64,000 nt of DNA from positions 7,026,501-7,090,500 of the forward strand of contig JAMJFZ010003581.1 of NCBI GenBank assembly GCA_026225945.1. The letters run 5' to 3'. Below the pieces are notes generated by a model. It worked only from the letters and a program-made list of their open reading frames with translations. It ran no database searches and had not been told where the DNA came from. Each line of letters begins with the position of its first letter. Within the stretch, counting starts at the first letter, position 1. The position numbers and the translations under genes were made by a program. The stretch comes from Cricetomys ansorgei. Its lineage: Eukaryota > Chordata > Mammalia > Rodentia > Nesomyidae. Of this stretch, positions 1 through 10,920 are shown one piece after another.

Positions 1-422
1 CTCTTCCAGCTAGTGATACAAGTTTCCAAAGAGATAATTTAAACTGAAATTGCTTCGTTGACTCATTCATTACTTTGGACTATATATACCTAACAGACAG
101 TAGTAGGGTGTAGCCAATAGGCTTTAGATTCTAGGTTTAAACACAGTGAGATTTAGTCTTTATCAATTAATTGGCTATTGGTTGAACTTCATTCTGCCTT
201 TGTGCCACTCCCTCCTTAGCTTATACATTCTGGTTTTTAAAAAAGCCCACTTATTTTCTGTGAGGATTCAGTGAATTCATTCGTATAAAATATTTCATGT
301 CATGCCCGGAAAAGTAAACATTCAAAGTGTTGGGAATGATTTTAAAAATTGACAAAATATATATTTTACTTTCAATGAGAACATTATCTAATAGTAGACA
401 ACTATATATATTATCAGAATTT
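1..422. other. Unique AT-rich sequence
   Basis: No gene, RNA or repeat was recognised. Reading frames on both strands are short and of low complexity. Confidence 0.5.
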
Positions 423-633
423 GCAAGGCCGTGGGCCAAATCCTATCTGCCTGCATTTTTTAAAAATAAAGTTTTGTTGGAAGATAGCCACACATTTGTT
501 TGCGTATCACTATTCCGTGCGGCTGGCACTGCACTAAAATGATACAGTCCCGTAGTTGCAACAGCGACCACATGACCTGGAAAGACTAAAATATTTGCTA
601 TCTGGCACTTTCTAGAAACAGGTTGCCAAGCCC
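423..633 (-). mobile_element. hAT/Charlie-type nonautonomous DNA transposon relic
   Basis: The stretch runs from a 'ggccgtgggccaaatcc' end, through a motif resembling 'aataaagttttgttggaa' and a 'gttgcaacagcgacc' segment, to a 'tggcacttt...aaacaggttgccaagcc' end. This order matches a common mammalian hAT MITE family whose ends read like 'gtttgccgacccctg'. It is non-coding. Its right end was later tandemly duplicated together with flanking DNA. The exact family name and the orientation are uncertain. Confidence 0.6.
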
Positions 634-768
634 TATTATAAATCATAATAGGAGTTGGAAAAAGTCCTATGTAAAAGTTCAAAGGTCTGGCACTTTACAG
701 AAACAGGTTGCCAAGTCCTATTATAAATAATAAGAGATGAAAAAAGTACGATGTAATAGTTCAAAGAT
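601..768. repeat. Imperfect tandem duplication, about 84-bp unit, two copies
   Basis: Unit 1 is about 601-685 and unit 2 about 686-768. Both start with 'tctggcacttt', share 'agaaacaggttgccaag' and 'cctattataaat', and end with 'agttcaaag'. Each unit contains the terminal 30-odd bases of the hAT relic plus about 50 bp of flank, so the duplication came after insertion. Confidence 0.85.
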
Positions 769-1207
769 GGCAGATAATTTCTTACTGTGAGATCTGGGAA
801 ATGAGGGAAGGAGGTGCATTAATCTTGAAGGACCGATTTCTATTATGTAACTCTAGGAGAGAGGATGTATTTCCGGGCAGAGAGTGTTTTGCCAAAGTTA
901 TCTCTCAGAATATAAATCAGAGTCAAGAAGACAGTCTTAGTAAATAATATAGGAAGCCATGTTTTATACTGAAAATTAATATTAGTTCAGTAGGAAGCAA
1001 GTTCTGAGTATTAGAACCTGTGGCTGTCTTCTAATGCCAAAGAAAAGGCCCTAAGATCTTAATGAATGTTGAGCACTGTGGCAGAGATAGAATATTGTCA
1101 CGATGTTTTTCTTAGTCTTGTTTAAAATGAGTTTGAAATAGTGTAATAAAATCAAATATGCAATATTTAAAAATCTATTCATTAATATCATTTTTTCTCT
1201 TTTGATT
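769..1207. other. Unique sequence, nothing recognised
   Basis: Moderately AT-rich, with no repeat signature, long reading frame or clear regulatory motif cluster seen. Confidence 0.45.
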
Positions 1208-1274
1208 ATGTTGAGGATTGAACCCAGGACCATGTGCTAAGCAAATACCTTTTAGTGAGCTACATCTTCAGCCC
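1208..1274 (-). mobile_element. ID-like SINE, antisense
   Basis: The sequence reads 'aggattgaacccaggacc ... gtgagctacatcttcagccc', the reverse complement of the tRNA-derived ID head (gggctgggg...tagctcagtggta, with the B-box part as 'gttcaatcc'). It has no long A-tail and is diverged, so it is an old copy. Confidence 0.7.
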
Positions 1275-1279
1275 TATTA

Positions 1280-1450
1280 TCAAATGGTTTTATTAAAATG
1301 TGTTTTTTAATTAAAATATAATAATTCATTTCCCCCTTCATCTCTTCATTTCCAACACCTCTCATGTCTGCCCTAACACCTGACTTCTTCCCAAATTCAT
1401 GGTTTCTTCTTTAACCAAATAAACATGTAAGGAATTTGTCTATTGATTCT
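1280..1450 (-). mobile_element. L1 3'-end fragment, antisense
   Basis: A T-rich start followed by pyrimidine-rich text and 'caaattcatgg' parallels the starts of the better preserved minus-strand L1 3' untranslated regions at 17.04, 49.17, 51.8, 59.5 and 60.47 kb. Confidence 0.45.
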
Positions 1451-3480
1451 ACAGTCTCAGAAATCCTTGGAATAGATGGTTTGTTTTTTCTTTTTCTTTT
1501 TAACATTGTACTGTACCCCCCTACTGGGACTCGATGTTGCTAGTCAGTGACTTCTTATTTTTCTCAATATTGTCAGATATTTAGCCTTTTCTGTTAGACT
1601 TGGAAGAATCTTTTTTGTGGATGCAAGTTATTTGCATTGAGTGATTTCTATTTTCATGACATCTTTGGGTTTTGTTTCTATTTTCTTCTTTTTCTGTTCT
1701 TTTCCAATATTTTGAGAATATTTTTAATTCAGTAATTGCCAGACTTTTGTACCTTAAGACATCCGTATGGACTGCTGTATTTTTCTCTTTCACGTAGCTG
1801 AAGTTGCAACTCATTTGTTTGGATATATAGTGATAACATTAGAAATCATTAAAATATATTATAATTTAGATTGTGAATTCTTATTTGATCTATGTCTTAT
1901 TGGGCATGTGTCTATTACTTTCCTAGCCTAGAGGAGTCTTTAGTTGTGTGTATACATTTATTTATGAGTTTATTAGCAATAGCTAGCACTTTTACACTGT
2001 TTGATGTCAACATGTGTGAAATCTTTTTTGTTTTGCTTAATGGTGACAACAAAGATCAATATTTCTAATTTTTTAATATATAGTTAAGAGAGCATCTTTT
2101 CTCAAGTTCCGTTGGTAGCTTTTTATGTACATCTGGATCACACATATTTCATTTTGAGTTCCATAATATTTCCCTTTAAAAGGAGCATTCAGCTTATTTA
2201 CATTTAATGCTATTTATTACTAATATATTTGGGGTCATATTTATAATTTGCATGTGCTATATTTTACTCATTTCATGTTTCTGTCTGTTTATTGCCTTCA
2301 TGTGGGGTAATCTTGCTTTTTTTCTCCTTTTTTTCACATTGCATTGAATTTAAATACCTGTTGGCTTAAAGGTTATACTTCTGTTTCTACACTTATTCTG
2401 GAAATGACGGCATGCATATTTACCTTGTCAAAGCTAAAAGTTAATCATTGCTTTCACCTTGTATGCTAACAATACAAGGGCATTTACCTACTCTCATGCC
2501 TCCCCAGCCTTAAATTATTAGTTTTGTATCTTTTCCTTCTGCGTTTGAAAGTTAAAATGGCAAAGCACTGTTTTTTTTTATTTGGTTAGTATTTCTTTCT
2601 TTTTCTTTAAAAATTTTCAAACTTTAGTTTTCTTCTTTCAATTAATTCATATCAACACCCCTCCTACCCTCCCTCCGTTCCTCCCAGTTCACCCCATCCT
2701 CCCTCTCCTCCTACTATATATCCTCCCCATCCCCACTCACGCATCCACACCCCCTGTTAGTATTAATTTATAATTGTCCTCACTTGTTCCTGTCTTTTCT
2801 GGGTTTTGTTATTCCCTTTCATCTAAAAGCCACCTTCCTCTTTCCGGAAATACACCTACTCAATGCCCTTCATGATTTCTGCTAGTGCTGAACACTGTAT
2901 TTTGGGGGGAGAGGGAGGAGGAGGGGAGGCAGAGGGGGAGGGGAGGAAAGAATGACTTTATCTCATTCTGTAGGTATTTTGATAGTAAGGGATAACGGTT
3001 TGTCAATTGTTTCTTCAAGTGTATTGAAAAGAACTCATCTGTGGCAACTTTGCTCTCTCACAGAAAATTACCAGTTTCTCACTTGTCTTAAAGCAATCGC
3101 TGTGTATAATAACTTTCATTCATTATAGAGTTCTTTTATTATTCTGTGTGTATCTCTTTCAGGCATTTTTGTTTGTTTGTTTGACTATGTGTGACTTGTT
3201 TTATTTATGTTGCTTCTGGAACCTCATGCTCCTAAGTTCATGAATTCTGATCTATCATATCTGGGAAATTATGACCTTTACTTCTTAAGATTCTGTTCCT
3301 GTCTCATATTGTCTTGCTGTTGTGTTTTGGGAATCCAGTTAAATACATGTTGAATATTTTATAAATACACTTTTATCTATCTTCTTTTCCATTAAAAAAG
3401 TTTTTTTTTTTCCAGATTTTGGGCAATTTCTCCAATCTCCTGTCTCTTATGTCTAAAAAAAGTAAAATTCATTTCTGCAT
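1450..3480 (-). mobile_element. Ancient L1 (L1M/HAL1-like) remnant, antisense
   Basis: This long T-rich stretch carries several features of old L1 3' regions read backwards: 'tttacatttaatgctattta' around 2.20 kb, 'catatctgggaaattatgac' around 3.25 kb and 'ttttgggaatccagttaaat' around 3.33 kb. All frames are broken. A pyrimidine-rich block at 2.64-2.76 kb may be a second inserted L1 tail. Confidence 0.5.
2904..2943 (+). repeat. Purine tract with G-quadruplex motif
   Basis: Five G-runs (6, 3, 4, 5 and 4 Gs) are separated by loops of 1 to 7 nt of A/G/C. This meets the usual G3+N1-7 pattern on the plus strand. Confidence 0.75.
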
Positions 3481-4599
3481 TTTAAATTTTACATTCATTT
3501 ATTGATTTTATGCTTTTCCATATTTGTTATATGCAAATATGTAAATATGTGTATAAGAAGATACGTGTATATTTTAAATACTTACTAGAGCCTGTCAGTT
3601 ATATATTTCATAAATTTAAATACAGGAAACATAGTTTTAAATACTTACTTAAATCATTGAAAATCTGGTGTTTCTTACCAGTTCTTGGTAAGGTTTTGGT
3701 GTTCCTGTTTATTTTCTCTAGCTGATATTCTCATACTGTCTTCATACAATGTTTGCTCATTTATGAATGAGTGCATCATTTGCTTATAATATTATGCATG
3801 AAATTATTTCAACAACATAATGCAGAGTTAGTTATTGGCTTCCTATTATTTTCTGGTAAGTACCCAACAGTACTTTCAGGTTGGCTCTGCTTTAATTTTA
3901 TTTGTGGCATATTGTTTTCCTTATTTTTTGGAGGTGAGAGTTTGTGTTTCAGTGCCAACTGATGGCAAGATTATAGTTAGTCACGACAACCCTCCTCCAG
4001 CTTGGATCACACCAAATTAACAGAAGTAGGAAGGTGGAAGATAGCCTATGAAGCAACAGATAATAGGTGAGACTCTCTTGTTAACGTCCTTACTTTGGGG
4101 AAACCCTGCCTTTTAACTGCTGTGTAGAGACCTGATCAACTCAAAAGCCGATGTTCCTCCATCCAGTCAACGTGCCAAGGCAAAGATCACTTTCCTTAAT
4201 TCTCTTGGTGGATAGTTTTGCTTAGATTTAAGTCTGCAAATTTAATATTAAGCTATTCTTGGTTTGGTGACTTTAAGGAGATTTTGAAATATATTATTCT
4301 TTTAAGGTCACATTTAGTTGTTTCTATGGAGAAGGGATCAATTTATGGTCTTTATAACTTTGTCCAACATATTCTAGAAAGTGCTATCTCCTGTTTAATA
4401 CTTTATATTCATGTTTTGTTCATGTGTGACCATTTGTTCGGAATGAAAGCAGGACAATTGTTCTTAGTTTGGTTTGATTGATAAGCATCTTATTTATTGG
4501 ATTCATGGACTTATAATTATTTTTAACAGATTAAAAATTCTTACTTAATATTTCAGCAGATTACTTTGGGCCTTTCTTATTTTTATTTTATATGTACAG
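3480..4599. other. AT-rich sequence, unresolved
   Basis: Possibly a continuation of the ancient L1 remnant up to about 4.0 kb, but no diagnostic segment is clear. No gene features were seen. Short frames of 60-90 codons have no recognisable domain. Confidence 0.35.
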
Positions 4600-4790
4600 G
4601 TGCTTTTGTATAGGTATATCTGCATACTTCATGCATGTCTGGTATCCTCAGTGTCCAGAAGAGAGTATTAGACTCTTGGAATTGGAGTCACAGAGGGTTG
4701 TGAGCTACCACAAGGGTTCTGGGAATTGAAACCAGGTTCTGTAGAAGAACAATTAGTGCTGTTATTGGCTGAGTTATCTTTCCAGCTCCC
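4600..4790 (-). mobile_element. B3/B2-family SINE, antisense
   Basis: It reads 'ccagaagagagtattaga', 'ggagtcacagagggttgtgag', 'gggaattgaaaccaggttct' and ends 'tgagttatctttccagctccc'. This is the reverse complement of a B3-type SINE with the tRNA-derived B2 head on the right. It is about 20-25% diverged by eye. Confidence 0.8.
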
Positions 4791-5220
4791 TCTTTTATTT
4801 TAACATTTATCTTAAAGACACACACTATGCTACTTTCTATTATGCCACTGTTGGGAGGGGAAGAAAGAAAAACAAACAAACAAACAACCAGAGGGAAGCT
4901 GTAAATGTCTTCATTGATTTGCCTTACCATAGAGTCATAAATGGAAATCTGATGTCAAAGTAAAGAAAGTAAAAGGAATGGAGAATTATTAAAAAATGCG
5001 ACTAAATCAGCTCTTTAGTATCAGCAATGGGACAAAAAATTGGAAAGACATCGTGCCCTCGGACAGAAGATGTGTAAGCAACTCTTTATAAGCCCATTTC
5101 CTCCAACTTCAATTCATTGACAGAATTGTATATTTCCTCTTTGAGTAAACTGTTTATGAATGTTCTTATTTTTTGTATTTTCCTTGAGTTTCTATGTTGA
5201 AAAATGACATTTATAAATTG
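4791..5220. other. Unique sequence, nothing recognised
   Basis: Contains a short (AAAC)n run near 4.87 kb and otherwise no recognisable element. Confidence 0.4.
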
Positions 5221-5223
5221 TAA

Positions 5224-5325
5224 AACCAGTTGCATATGATGGTATACACCTGTGATTCTAGAATTCTTAAAGACTGTGAGTTCAGATCAGGGTCTGAACT
5301 ATATAAAAGAGTCTGTCAAAATGAA
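5224..5325 (+). mobile_element. Degenerate B1/B4-type SINE, sense
   Basis: Features in order are 'atggtatacacctgtgattcta', 'actgtgagttcagatcagg' and a 'gtctgtcaaaatgaagg' tail. This follows the 7SL-derived SINE pattern (cacacctgtaatcc ... gtgagttcaagg ... ctgtctcaaa). The A-tail has expanded into the purine microsatellite that follows. Confidence 0.55.
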
Positions 5326-5455
5326 GGAAGGAAGGGAAGGAGGGAAGGAGAAAAGAAAAGAGAAAAGAGAAGAGAAGAGAAGAGGAGAGGAGAGGAGAGG
5401 AGAGGAGAGAAGAGGAGAGGAGAGGAGAGGAGAGGAAAGGAGAAGGGGAGACAGA
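5317..5455 (+). repeat. (GGAA)n/(AGAGG)n purine microsatellite
   Basis: About 140 nt of pure A/G with GGAAG then AAAAG/AGAGG units. It yields charged Lys/Arg/Glu-rich spurious frames of 74-85 codons, which are not genes. Confidence 0.95.
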
Positions 5456-5579
5456 ATAGAGAATTTTTACAACTAAACTGTACTTGAAAGTCAGACTGAT
5501 AAGGAATGATCAGTGATCATATCTACTAGAGTTTCTTATGTGGTTCTATTGCTAAGATACAAATAGGTAGGTCTGTCCT

Positions 5580-5715
5580 AGCTCACTTTGAGAGAATTAT
5601 CCATTCACTCCATGGCTCAGTTTCTTCATTTGTCAATTACAACTGATAAAACCCTCTGTCCTAGCATTGTGAAGATTACATGAGTTACCATAAGAAATGT
5701 CTCTAGAACTAAGCC
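5580..5715 (+). mobile_element. MIR SINE fragment, sense
   Basis: It contains 'ggctcagtttcttcatttgtcaa' followed by 'tagcattgtgaagattacatgag', the core and 3' parts of the mammalian MIR consensus (cctcagtttcctcatctgtaaaa ... gttgtgaggattaaatgag). Confidence 0.7.
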
Positions 5716-6950
5716 AGAAGGTTGGCAAGGACTGTATGAGTTTTTAATGGGTATGAACATTTCAGAACACAGTAGAGGCTGAGTGACAATACAAGTACTT
5801 CCTGGAAAGTGACCACAGTCCTGAGCTGAGTTTTAGAAGATGAAGTGCTTTAAGGATGGGAACACGGTTACTTAAGAGATGGGGCTGATAACACATCTTA
5901 GGACAAGACTACAGTGTGGTTTCTTTTAGCAAGTTCTCATTCGTTTTTCCCATGGTCATTGTGTTTTCTCCATTTGAACTGATCTGTCCTCCAGTTAAGC
6001 AGGCACAGTACTCTTTTCCATAAGCCAATGAGTATACAGATGGGTTTTTCTCTTAACCAATGAATATATTAAGTAAGGCTGAACATGAATTGTTATTGTG
6101 CCACAAGGGGAGAAAAAACTGATTCAATTTGATTCTCAAGTGTATTCCTACATTGAATAATAATGACATTATCATTTAATTATTTAGGCATTAACTTCAT
6201 TCACATGTGTAGTTTGGGACCATTTAGGTAAGAACCTAGTAAGAATAATATTCATTTTTTATTGTAGAACCCCACTGTTAAATATCTCACAGGCTAATGT
6301 TTAATCTCATTCTTGGTCTTGCACAGTTCTTGATAATAATTAACCTGGAATAACTACTTTCATACGTGAGTTGGAGAAACATTTGCTTTTGTCATTTCAA
6401 TTTCCTTTATCAGGAAGTTAAATGGTTAAAACCTCCAGATCTAAATTGTCCGTGAACAACTATAAAAGGGAAAGGCTCATGAACAATGGAGGCCAGAAGG
6501 TTTCTGTATTTTTGGTAATGTGAACAGAAGCATTTCTTCACCATTTAGACACTGTATTTATATGCATGTTTCTTTTCAATATTGGGTGGCAGGAGTATTT
6601 GCAAGTAAATGAGAGAGTCTCAAATCCCTTTATAGAGAGTATTGCCCCTTTTTCTGCTGACTAAATCCAAAAGCATATTAGTATGAAGACCATTGACTGA
6701 AAGAAACATTAGGTGTGCCAGGTAGCAGATATCTGATACAAAGGTGATGCATATTTATTTTTACCATGTAAATGACAGATGATTGACACATGAGATGGCT
6801 ACACATGTGTAATGAATTCATCTGCATGGGTTTCAAGTTAAGTATTCACTCATAAAACCATCAATGCCTTCAAAGCCATAGGAATATCCATCACCTCCCC
6901 CCACATAGACTTATATACTCTTTTTTATTACAATTACCCTCTGTTCTCTT
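5716..6950. other. Unique sequence, AT-rich; possible conserved noncoding stretch at 6.06-6.50 kb
   Basis: No repeat was recognised. Between 6.06 and 6.50 kb the sequence has low simple-repeat content and AT-rich homeodomain-like cores such as 'tttaattatttagg'. Conservation cannot be judged from one sequence. Confidence 0.35.
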
Positions 6951-6954
6951 TCAC

Positions 6955-6959
6955 CGTGT

Positions 6960-7000
<41 letters not shown>

Positions 7001-7034
7001 CATGCACACGCATGTGTGTGTGTATGTGTGTGTG
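6955..7034. repeat. (TG)n microsatellite, interrupted
   Basis: TG repeats of about 80 nt are interrupted by TA and CATGCACACGCA segments. Confidence 0.97.
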
Positions 7035-7037
7035 AAA

Positions 7038-7997
7038 AACATTTCATGTAAGATTTACCTTCTTAGAAAAATTTAAGCACACACTGCAGTAGTTTTAGGT
7101 TTAAGAGCTACCTGAGTAAATCCTGAGAATTTTCTTTATCTTGAATAGAAACTCTGTGTCATTTGGCCATATCTCCCCATTCTGACCCCTGTTTCCTGAA
7201 TATTAACATTCTACTGTTTCCTCTGACAAATTTCCCTGTTTTAGATTCCCATATACCCATTTGTGATTTGTGTGTTTGCTTTGGACAGACATCTCCTCAA
7301 GTCCTTTGGCAATTTTCAAATTGAATTATCTGGCTTTTGTATGATTGACTTATGCAAGTTCTTTATATGTTTTGAGTTTTAGAATTTTATAAGGTACAGA
7401 TGTTCTTCAGTGTATGATGGGCTTTAAACCTGTTGAAAACACTGCAAATAAAAAGGTGTTTAATACACTTAACCCACCCAACACCGTAGATCCACAGCAC
7501 AGTTCACTGCAGAATACTGTTTGTCTAATTTTTATTAATTTGAAAAGATTCCAGGCATTAAAAATTTTTAGTTTGTATATTAGGTAATGAGTTTTATTCT
7601 GGCATTTTATACATATATGTCATACCATGATTCCATTCACCTCACTCTCCACACAGTCCCCTCTAACTGATTAACCTTGTCCTCTGACAAGGTTAACCTT
7701 GTGCTCTTTTGCTTGCACGTCACACACATTCTTTGCTCTCTTATTTTTCCTACATTAAGACCTCCACTTTCCTTTGCACAATATCACAATTCCTTTCCTT
7801 TGGCTGAAAAATTTTCATTGGGAATACACACTGCAGTTCTCCATCCATTTGTTCATGAAATCCTGATTGTTTCAATTTCTTAGACACTGTGAACAGTGCG
7901 ACAACAGCATGAATGTGCAAATATCTTTGTGGTATGTTGACTTAGAATGCTCAGGTATGTATTCAAGACTGGTATTAATGATATTCACTGTAATCTG
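7038..7997 (-). mobile_element. Ancient L1 (L1M-type) fragments, antisense
   Basis: 'tttcatgtaagatttacctt' near 7.04 kb and 'catatctccccattctgacc' near 7.17 kb match an L1M 3' segment read backwards. 'ttatgcaagttctttatatgtttt' near 7.35 kb is the reverse of the conserved ORF2 3' region. Probably several fragments are joined. No open frame survives. Confidence 0.5.
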
Positions 7998-8166
7998 AGT
8001 TTGATTTATTTTTTTTTTGAGACAAAGTTTGTCTGCTGTAATTCTGGCTATCCTGAAACCCACTCTGTAGACCAGGCTGGCCTCGGATTCACAGAGATCT
8101 GCCTGCTTTTGTCTCCCAAGGTCTGGGATTAAAGGCATGCACCACCACCTGACACCAGTTTGATTT
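7998..8166 (-). mobile_element. B1 SINE, antisense, with target-site duplications
   Basis: The body 8008-8156 starts with a T-run, then 'gagacaaagtttgtctgctgt', 'gaccaggctggcctc', 'cacagagatctgcctgc' and 'gggattaaaggcatgcaccacca', a full-length reverse-complement B1. It is bordered by identical 10-nt repeats 'agtttgattt' at 7998-8007 and 8157-8166, which are target-site duplications. Confidence 0.95.
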
Positions 8167-8199
8167 TTTTGATCAATCTTCTCACAGCATTGCACGAAT

Positions 8200-9015
8200 T
8201 TACAAATGAATGAAGGTTTCTTTTTCTCAATATCCTTAGCGGCATTTGTGTTATTTATTCATTTTTTCTCAACAATGGGCATTCTGATTGGGATGAGATA
8301 GAATCTCAGAGCAGTTGTGATTTGGCTAAGGATGTTGAATGCTTCTTCAAATATTTATTTGTCGTTTTTACTTTCTTCGTTTGAGAACTCCATTTATTTG
8401 TACCATTTATTGAATCAGTTACTTGTTTTTGATGTTTAAATTTTATAGTTCTTCATATAATGTTAATCCCATCGTACGCATAACTGCCATTATTTTGTCC
8501 CATACTGTAAGTTTTGCATTCTGATGCTCTTTATATTGGTGAGTATTTCCTTTGCTGTACATGAAAAGAAATTCATGCAGTCACATCTGTCAATTCCTAA
8601 GATTATTTCTACGCTATTTGAATCCTACAAAAAAAGAAAAAGAAAAAGGCAAAACAAAACCTAACCTGTTCTTACAGATTGAGGAGTTTTACCCTGTCAG
8701 TAAGGTTTCAGTTTGCACATTATGGTTTTTAATCCATCTTGAACTGATTTGTGTTCAGAGTGAGAAATACTGAATGAGTCTCACTCTTCAACAGGTGTGT
8801 ATCAAATGTTCATTGTTGGGAAGAGGCTGCTTTGCCCCAGTATATATTTTGGACATTTTTGTTAAAAATTAGGTGTCTGTAGCTATGCGGATTTTGGGGT
8901 CTCTATTTTATTCCTTTGTTCTGCATGTCTATTTTTGTTCTATCTTCATGTTGATTTTCTTAATATTCTTACTATTTCTTACTATTCTTACTATTGGTCT
9001 ATAATATACTTAACT
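8200..9015 (-). mobile_element. L1 ORF2 3' region relic, antisense
   Basis: 'gggatgagatagaatctcag' and 'ggctaaggatgttgaatgct' near 8.3 kb, 'ttgaggagttttaccctgtc' near 8.68 kb and 'ttaatccatcttgaactgattt' near 8.73 kb are read-backwards landmarks of the ORF2 C-terminal region and the adjacent 3' part. Frames are interrupted many times. Confidence 0.7.
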
Positions 9016-9019
9016 TGTG

Positions 9020-9900
9020 TCCTTAAAGCATTATTATTTTTAATTTTAGTCAGTTTCATACATGTGCTATGATCATGTCTACTGCCCGTGTTCACGCTTA
9101 GACTTCCTTTTCTCTTGTTGATTCCCTTCTTATCCCCAGCTAGTCTCCCTTCTATTTTCATATCTTTGTTTGTTTGTGCAGGTCTGGAGCTGATACCCTC
9201 AGCTGCTGTGTGCCGATGACTGCAACAAGTATGTCACATCCAAAAGATATTTAACAGTGTTCCTTCCCATCTTGTGGCTATTATATTCTTCTGGCTCCCT
9301 TTTTGTGACATTCTCTGCCCCTGGAGGAGGTGATATATGATGTACATGATCCATTTAGAACTGAGTCCTCAACTGTTTTCATAGTCTTTGCATTTTGACC
9401 AATCATGAATCTCTACAGGGTTAGATTCTCCAATACAGACTATGAGTAACACTAATCTATGATTAGCCACAGAAATATTTGAAGGGATTTGACTACAGGT
9501 CCATTTAAAAATCAAACAAACAAACAAACAAATACAGTAGTACATTTGTCTCTATAAACTGTGTCCTTCAAATCAGGGGATTTTGACCAGGTTTGCAGCA
9601 CCAGCCATGTAGCCTTTATGTGGAGAGGATATCAATGCTAACAACACTAATTACACCAGTGTGCGTGTCTTGCCTGGCAGATCAGTGTCATAGAGAATAA
9701 GACACAGCTTCACAAGGCCATTGAGATTTCTCTCCCTGGACAGCCAGCACAGTGTCTTTGGCATTATAGCCTTCTAACTCAGTTCTAGCTTGATTTATCT
9801 GTGTCCTGTATCCAAGATGGAGAGCACAAAACCCTATTTCTGAAGTCACCATTACACTAGGATTTTTATTTTAAAACCTATGGCTTCTGGGAATGGATTT
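9020..9900 (-). mobile_element. Lx-type L1 3' untranslated region, antisense
   Basis: It shares order and landmarks with the copy at 45.72-46.22 kb: 'gcagctgctg'-like text, 'gtgttccttcccatc', a 'tgatatatgatgta' segment, 'agaactgagtcctcaact' and 'tttgaccaatcatgaatctct'. Then come 'aacactaatctatgatt' and 'tgtcctgtatccaagatgga'. An (AAAC)n run interrupts it at 9.51 kb. Confidence 0.6.
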
Positions 9901-9929
9901 GTCCATCTATGCAGTGTTCTGTTTTCTTC

Positions 9930-10138
9930 ACAATATCTAAGTAATAGAGTCCAGCCTAGATGCCCATCAAATGATGACTGGATAACAGAAATGTAGTACA
10001 TTACACAGCTTACTCTATTCAGCAGTAAATATATGTGAAATTTGTAGAAAATGGATAGAACTGGAAAATATTACACCCAGGGCCAGGAAAAACAAATGCC
10101 ATGTGTTATGTTATTTCTCATATGCAGATCTCCGGTGT
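9930..10138 (+). mobile_element. L1 ORF2 3'-end fragment, sense (inverted relative to neighbours)
   Basis: 'agcctagatgcccatcaaatga', 'ctggataacagaaatgtagtac', 'attcagcagtaaa' and 'tggatagaactggaaaatat' are forward-strand landmarks of the ORF2 end and the start of the 3' region. The same text is at 55.1-55.2 kb. Neighbouring L1 sequence on both sides runs the other way. Confidence 0.8.
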
Positions 10139-10149
10139 TCATGTTTTTT

Positions 10150-10920
10150 TATTTCACCAAATATTATAATTAGCGATCAAGTATTGTGATGACTACAACA
10201 TTGTTCTTTCAATGTAGGATTGCTTTGGTTACTCAGGGTCATTTGTGCTGCTTCACGTTTTGTAGGATTGTTTGCTGGAACTCTGTGAAAGCTGTAACTG
10301 GAATTTGGAAAGGGATGATGTTTCTACTTGGCTAAATGTGTGTATCAGATTCAGGAGTTTTCTGGTGGGATCATTTGGGGGTTTTTCTCTAGTTCCATCC
10401 ATTTCTATGCAAATTTCATGATTTCAATTTTTTTTTTTTTTTGGTGGTGAGTCTAGTCTTTAAAGGATGAGCCATCTCTCTAGCCCATGATGTCATTTTT
10501 TTTAACAGCTGAGTAATACTGAATTATACAACTGTACCACATTTTAAATCCATTCTTCTTTTGTAGGATATCTAGGTTGTTTCTAATTTCTTATTATTAT
10601 GAATAGAGCAGCAATGAACATGATTGAGCAATTGTCTTTGTGGTAATATGAAGCATCTTTGGGTATATTCCTAAAAGTGATATATCTGAATCTTGAAGTA
10701 GACTGAGTCCAGGCTTTTTGAGGAATAACCATACTGATTTTCATAGTGGCTATACAAGTTTACACTCCCACATCCTCACCAGCATGAGCTGTCACTTGTT
10801 TTCTTGATCTTAGCCATTCTGGCAGGGATAAGGTGAATTCTCAAAGTAGTTTACTTCACATGTCCCTGGTGACTAAGGATGTTGAACACAGTCATTTGAG
10901 TTTATAAAGGAGGGCTACCG
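10150..10920 (-). mobile_element. L1 ORF2 3' region, antisense
   Basis: 'ctagttccatccatttctatg' at 10.39 kb, 'gagcagcaatgaacatgattg' at 10.61 kb, 'tctttgggtatattcctaaaa' at 10.65 kb and 'gactaaggatgttgaacaca' at 10.87 kb form the classic read-backwards ORF2 C-terminal region. A small SINE remnant is inserted at 10.43 kb. The element is then joined to an upstream ORF2 segment, implying an internal deletion. Confidence 0.85.
10432..10484 (-). mobile_element. Short B2/B4-head SINE remnant inserted in L1
   Basis: A T-run followed by 'gatgagccatctctctagccc' is the reverse of the B2-superfamily tRNA-like head. Flanks 'atgatttcaattt' and 'atgatgtcatttt' look like a diverged target-site duplication. 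Confidence 0.7.

Noticed and set aside
5317..5455. Charged Lys/Arg/Glu-rich small protein
   Set aside because: Direct translation of a purine microsatellite.
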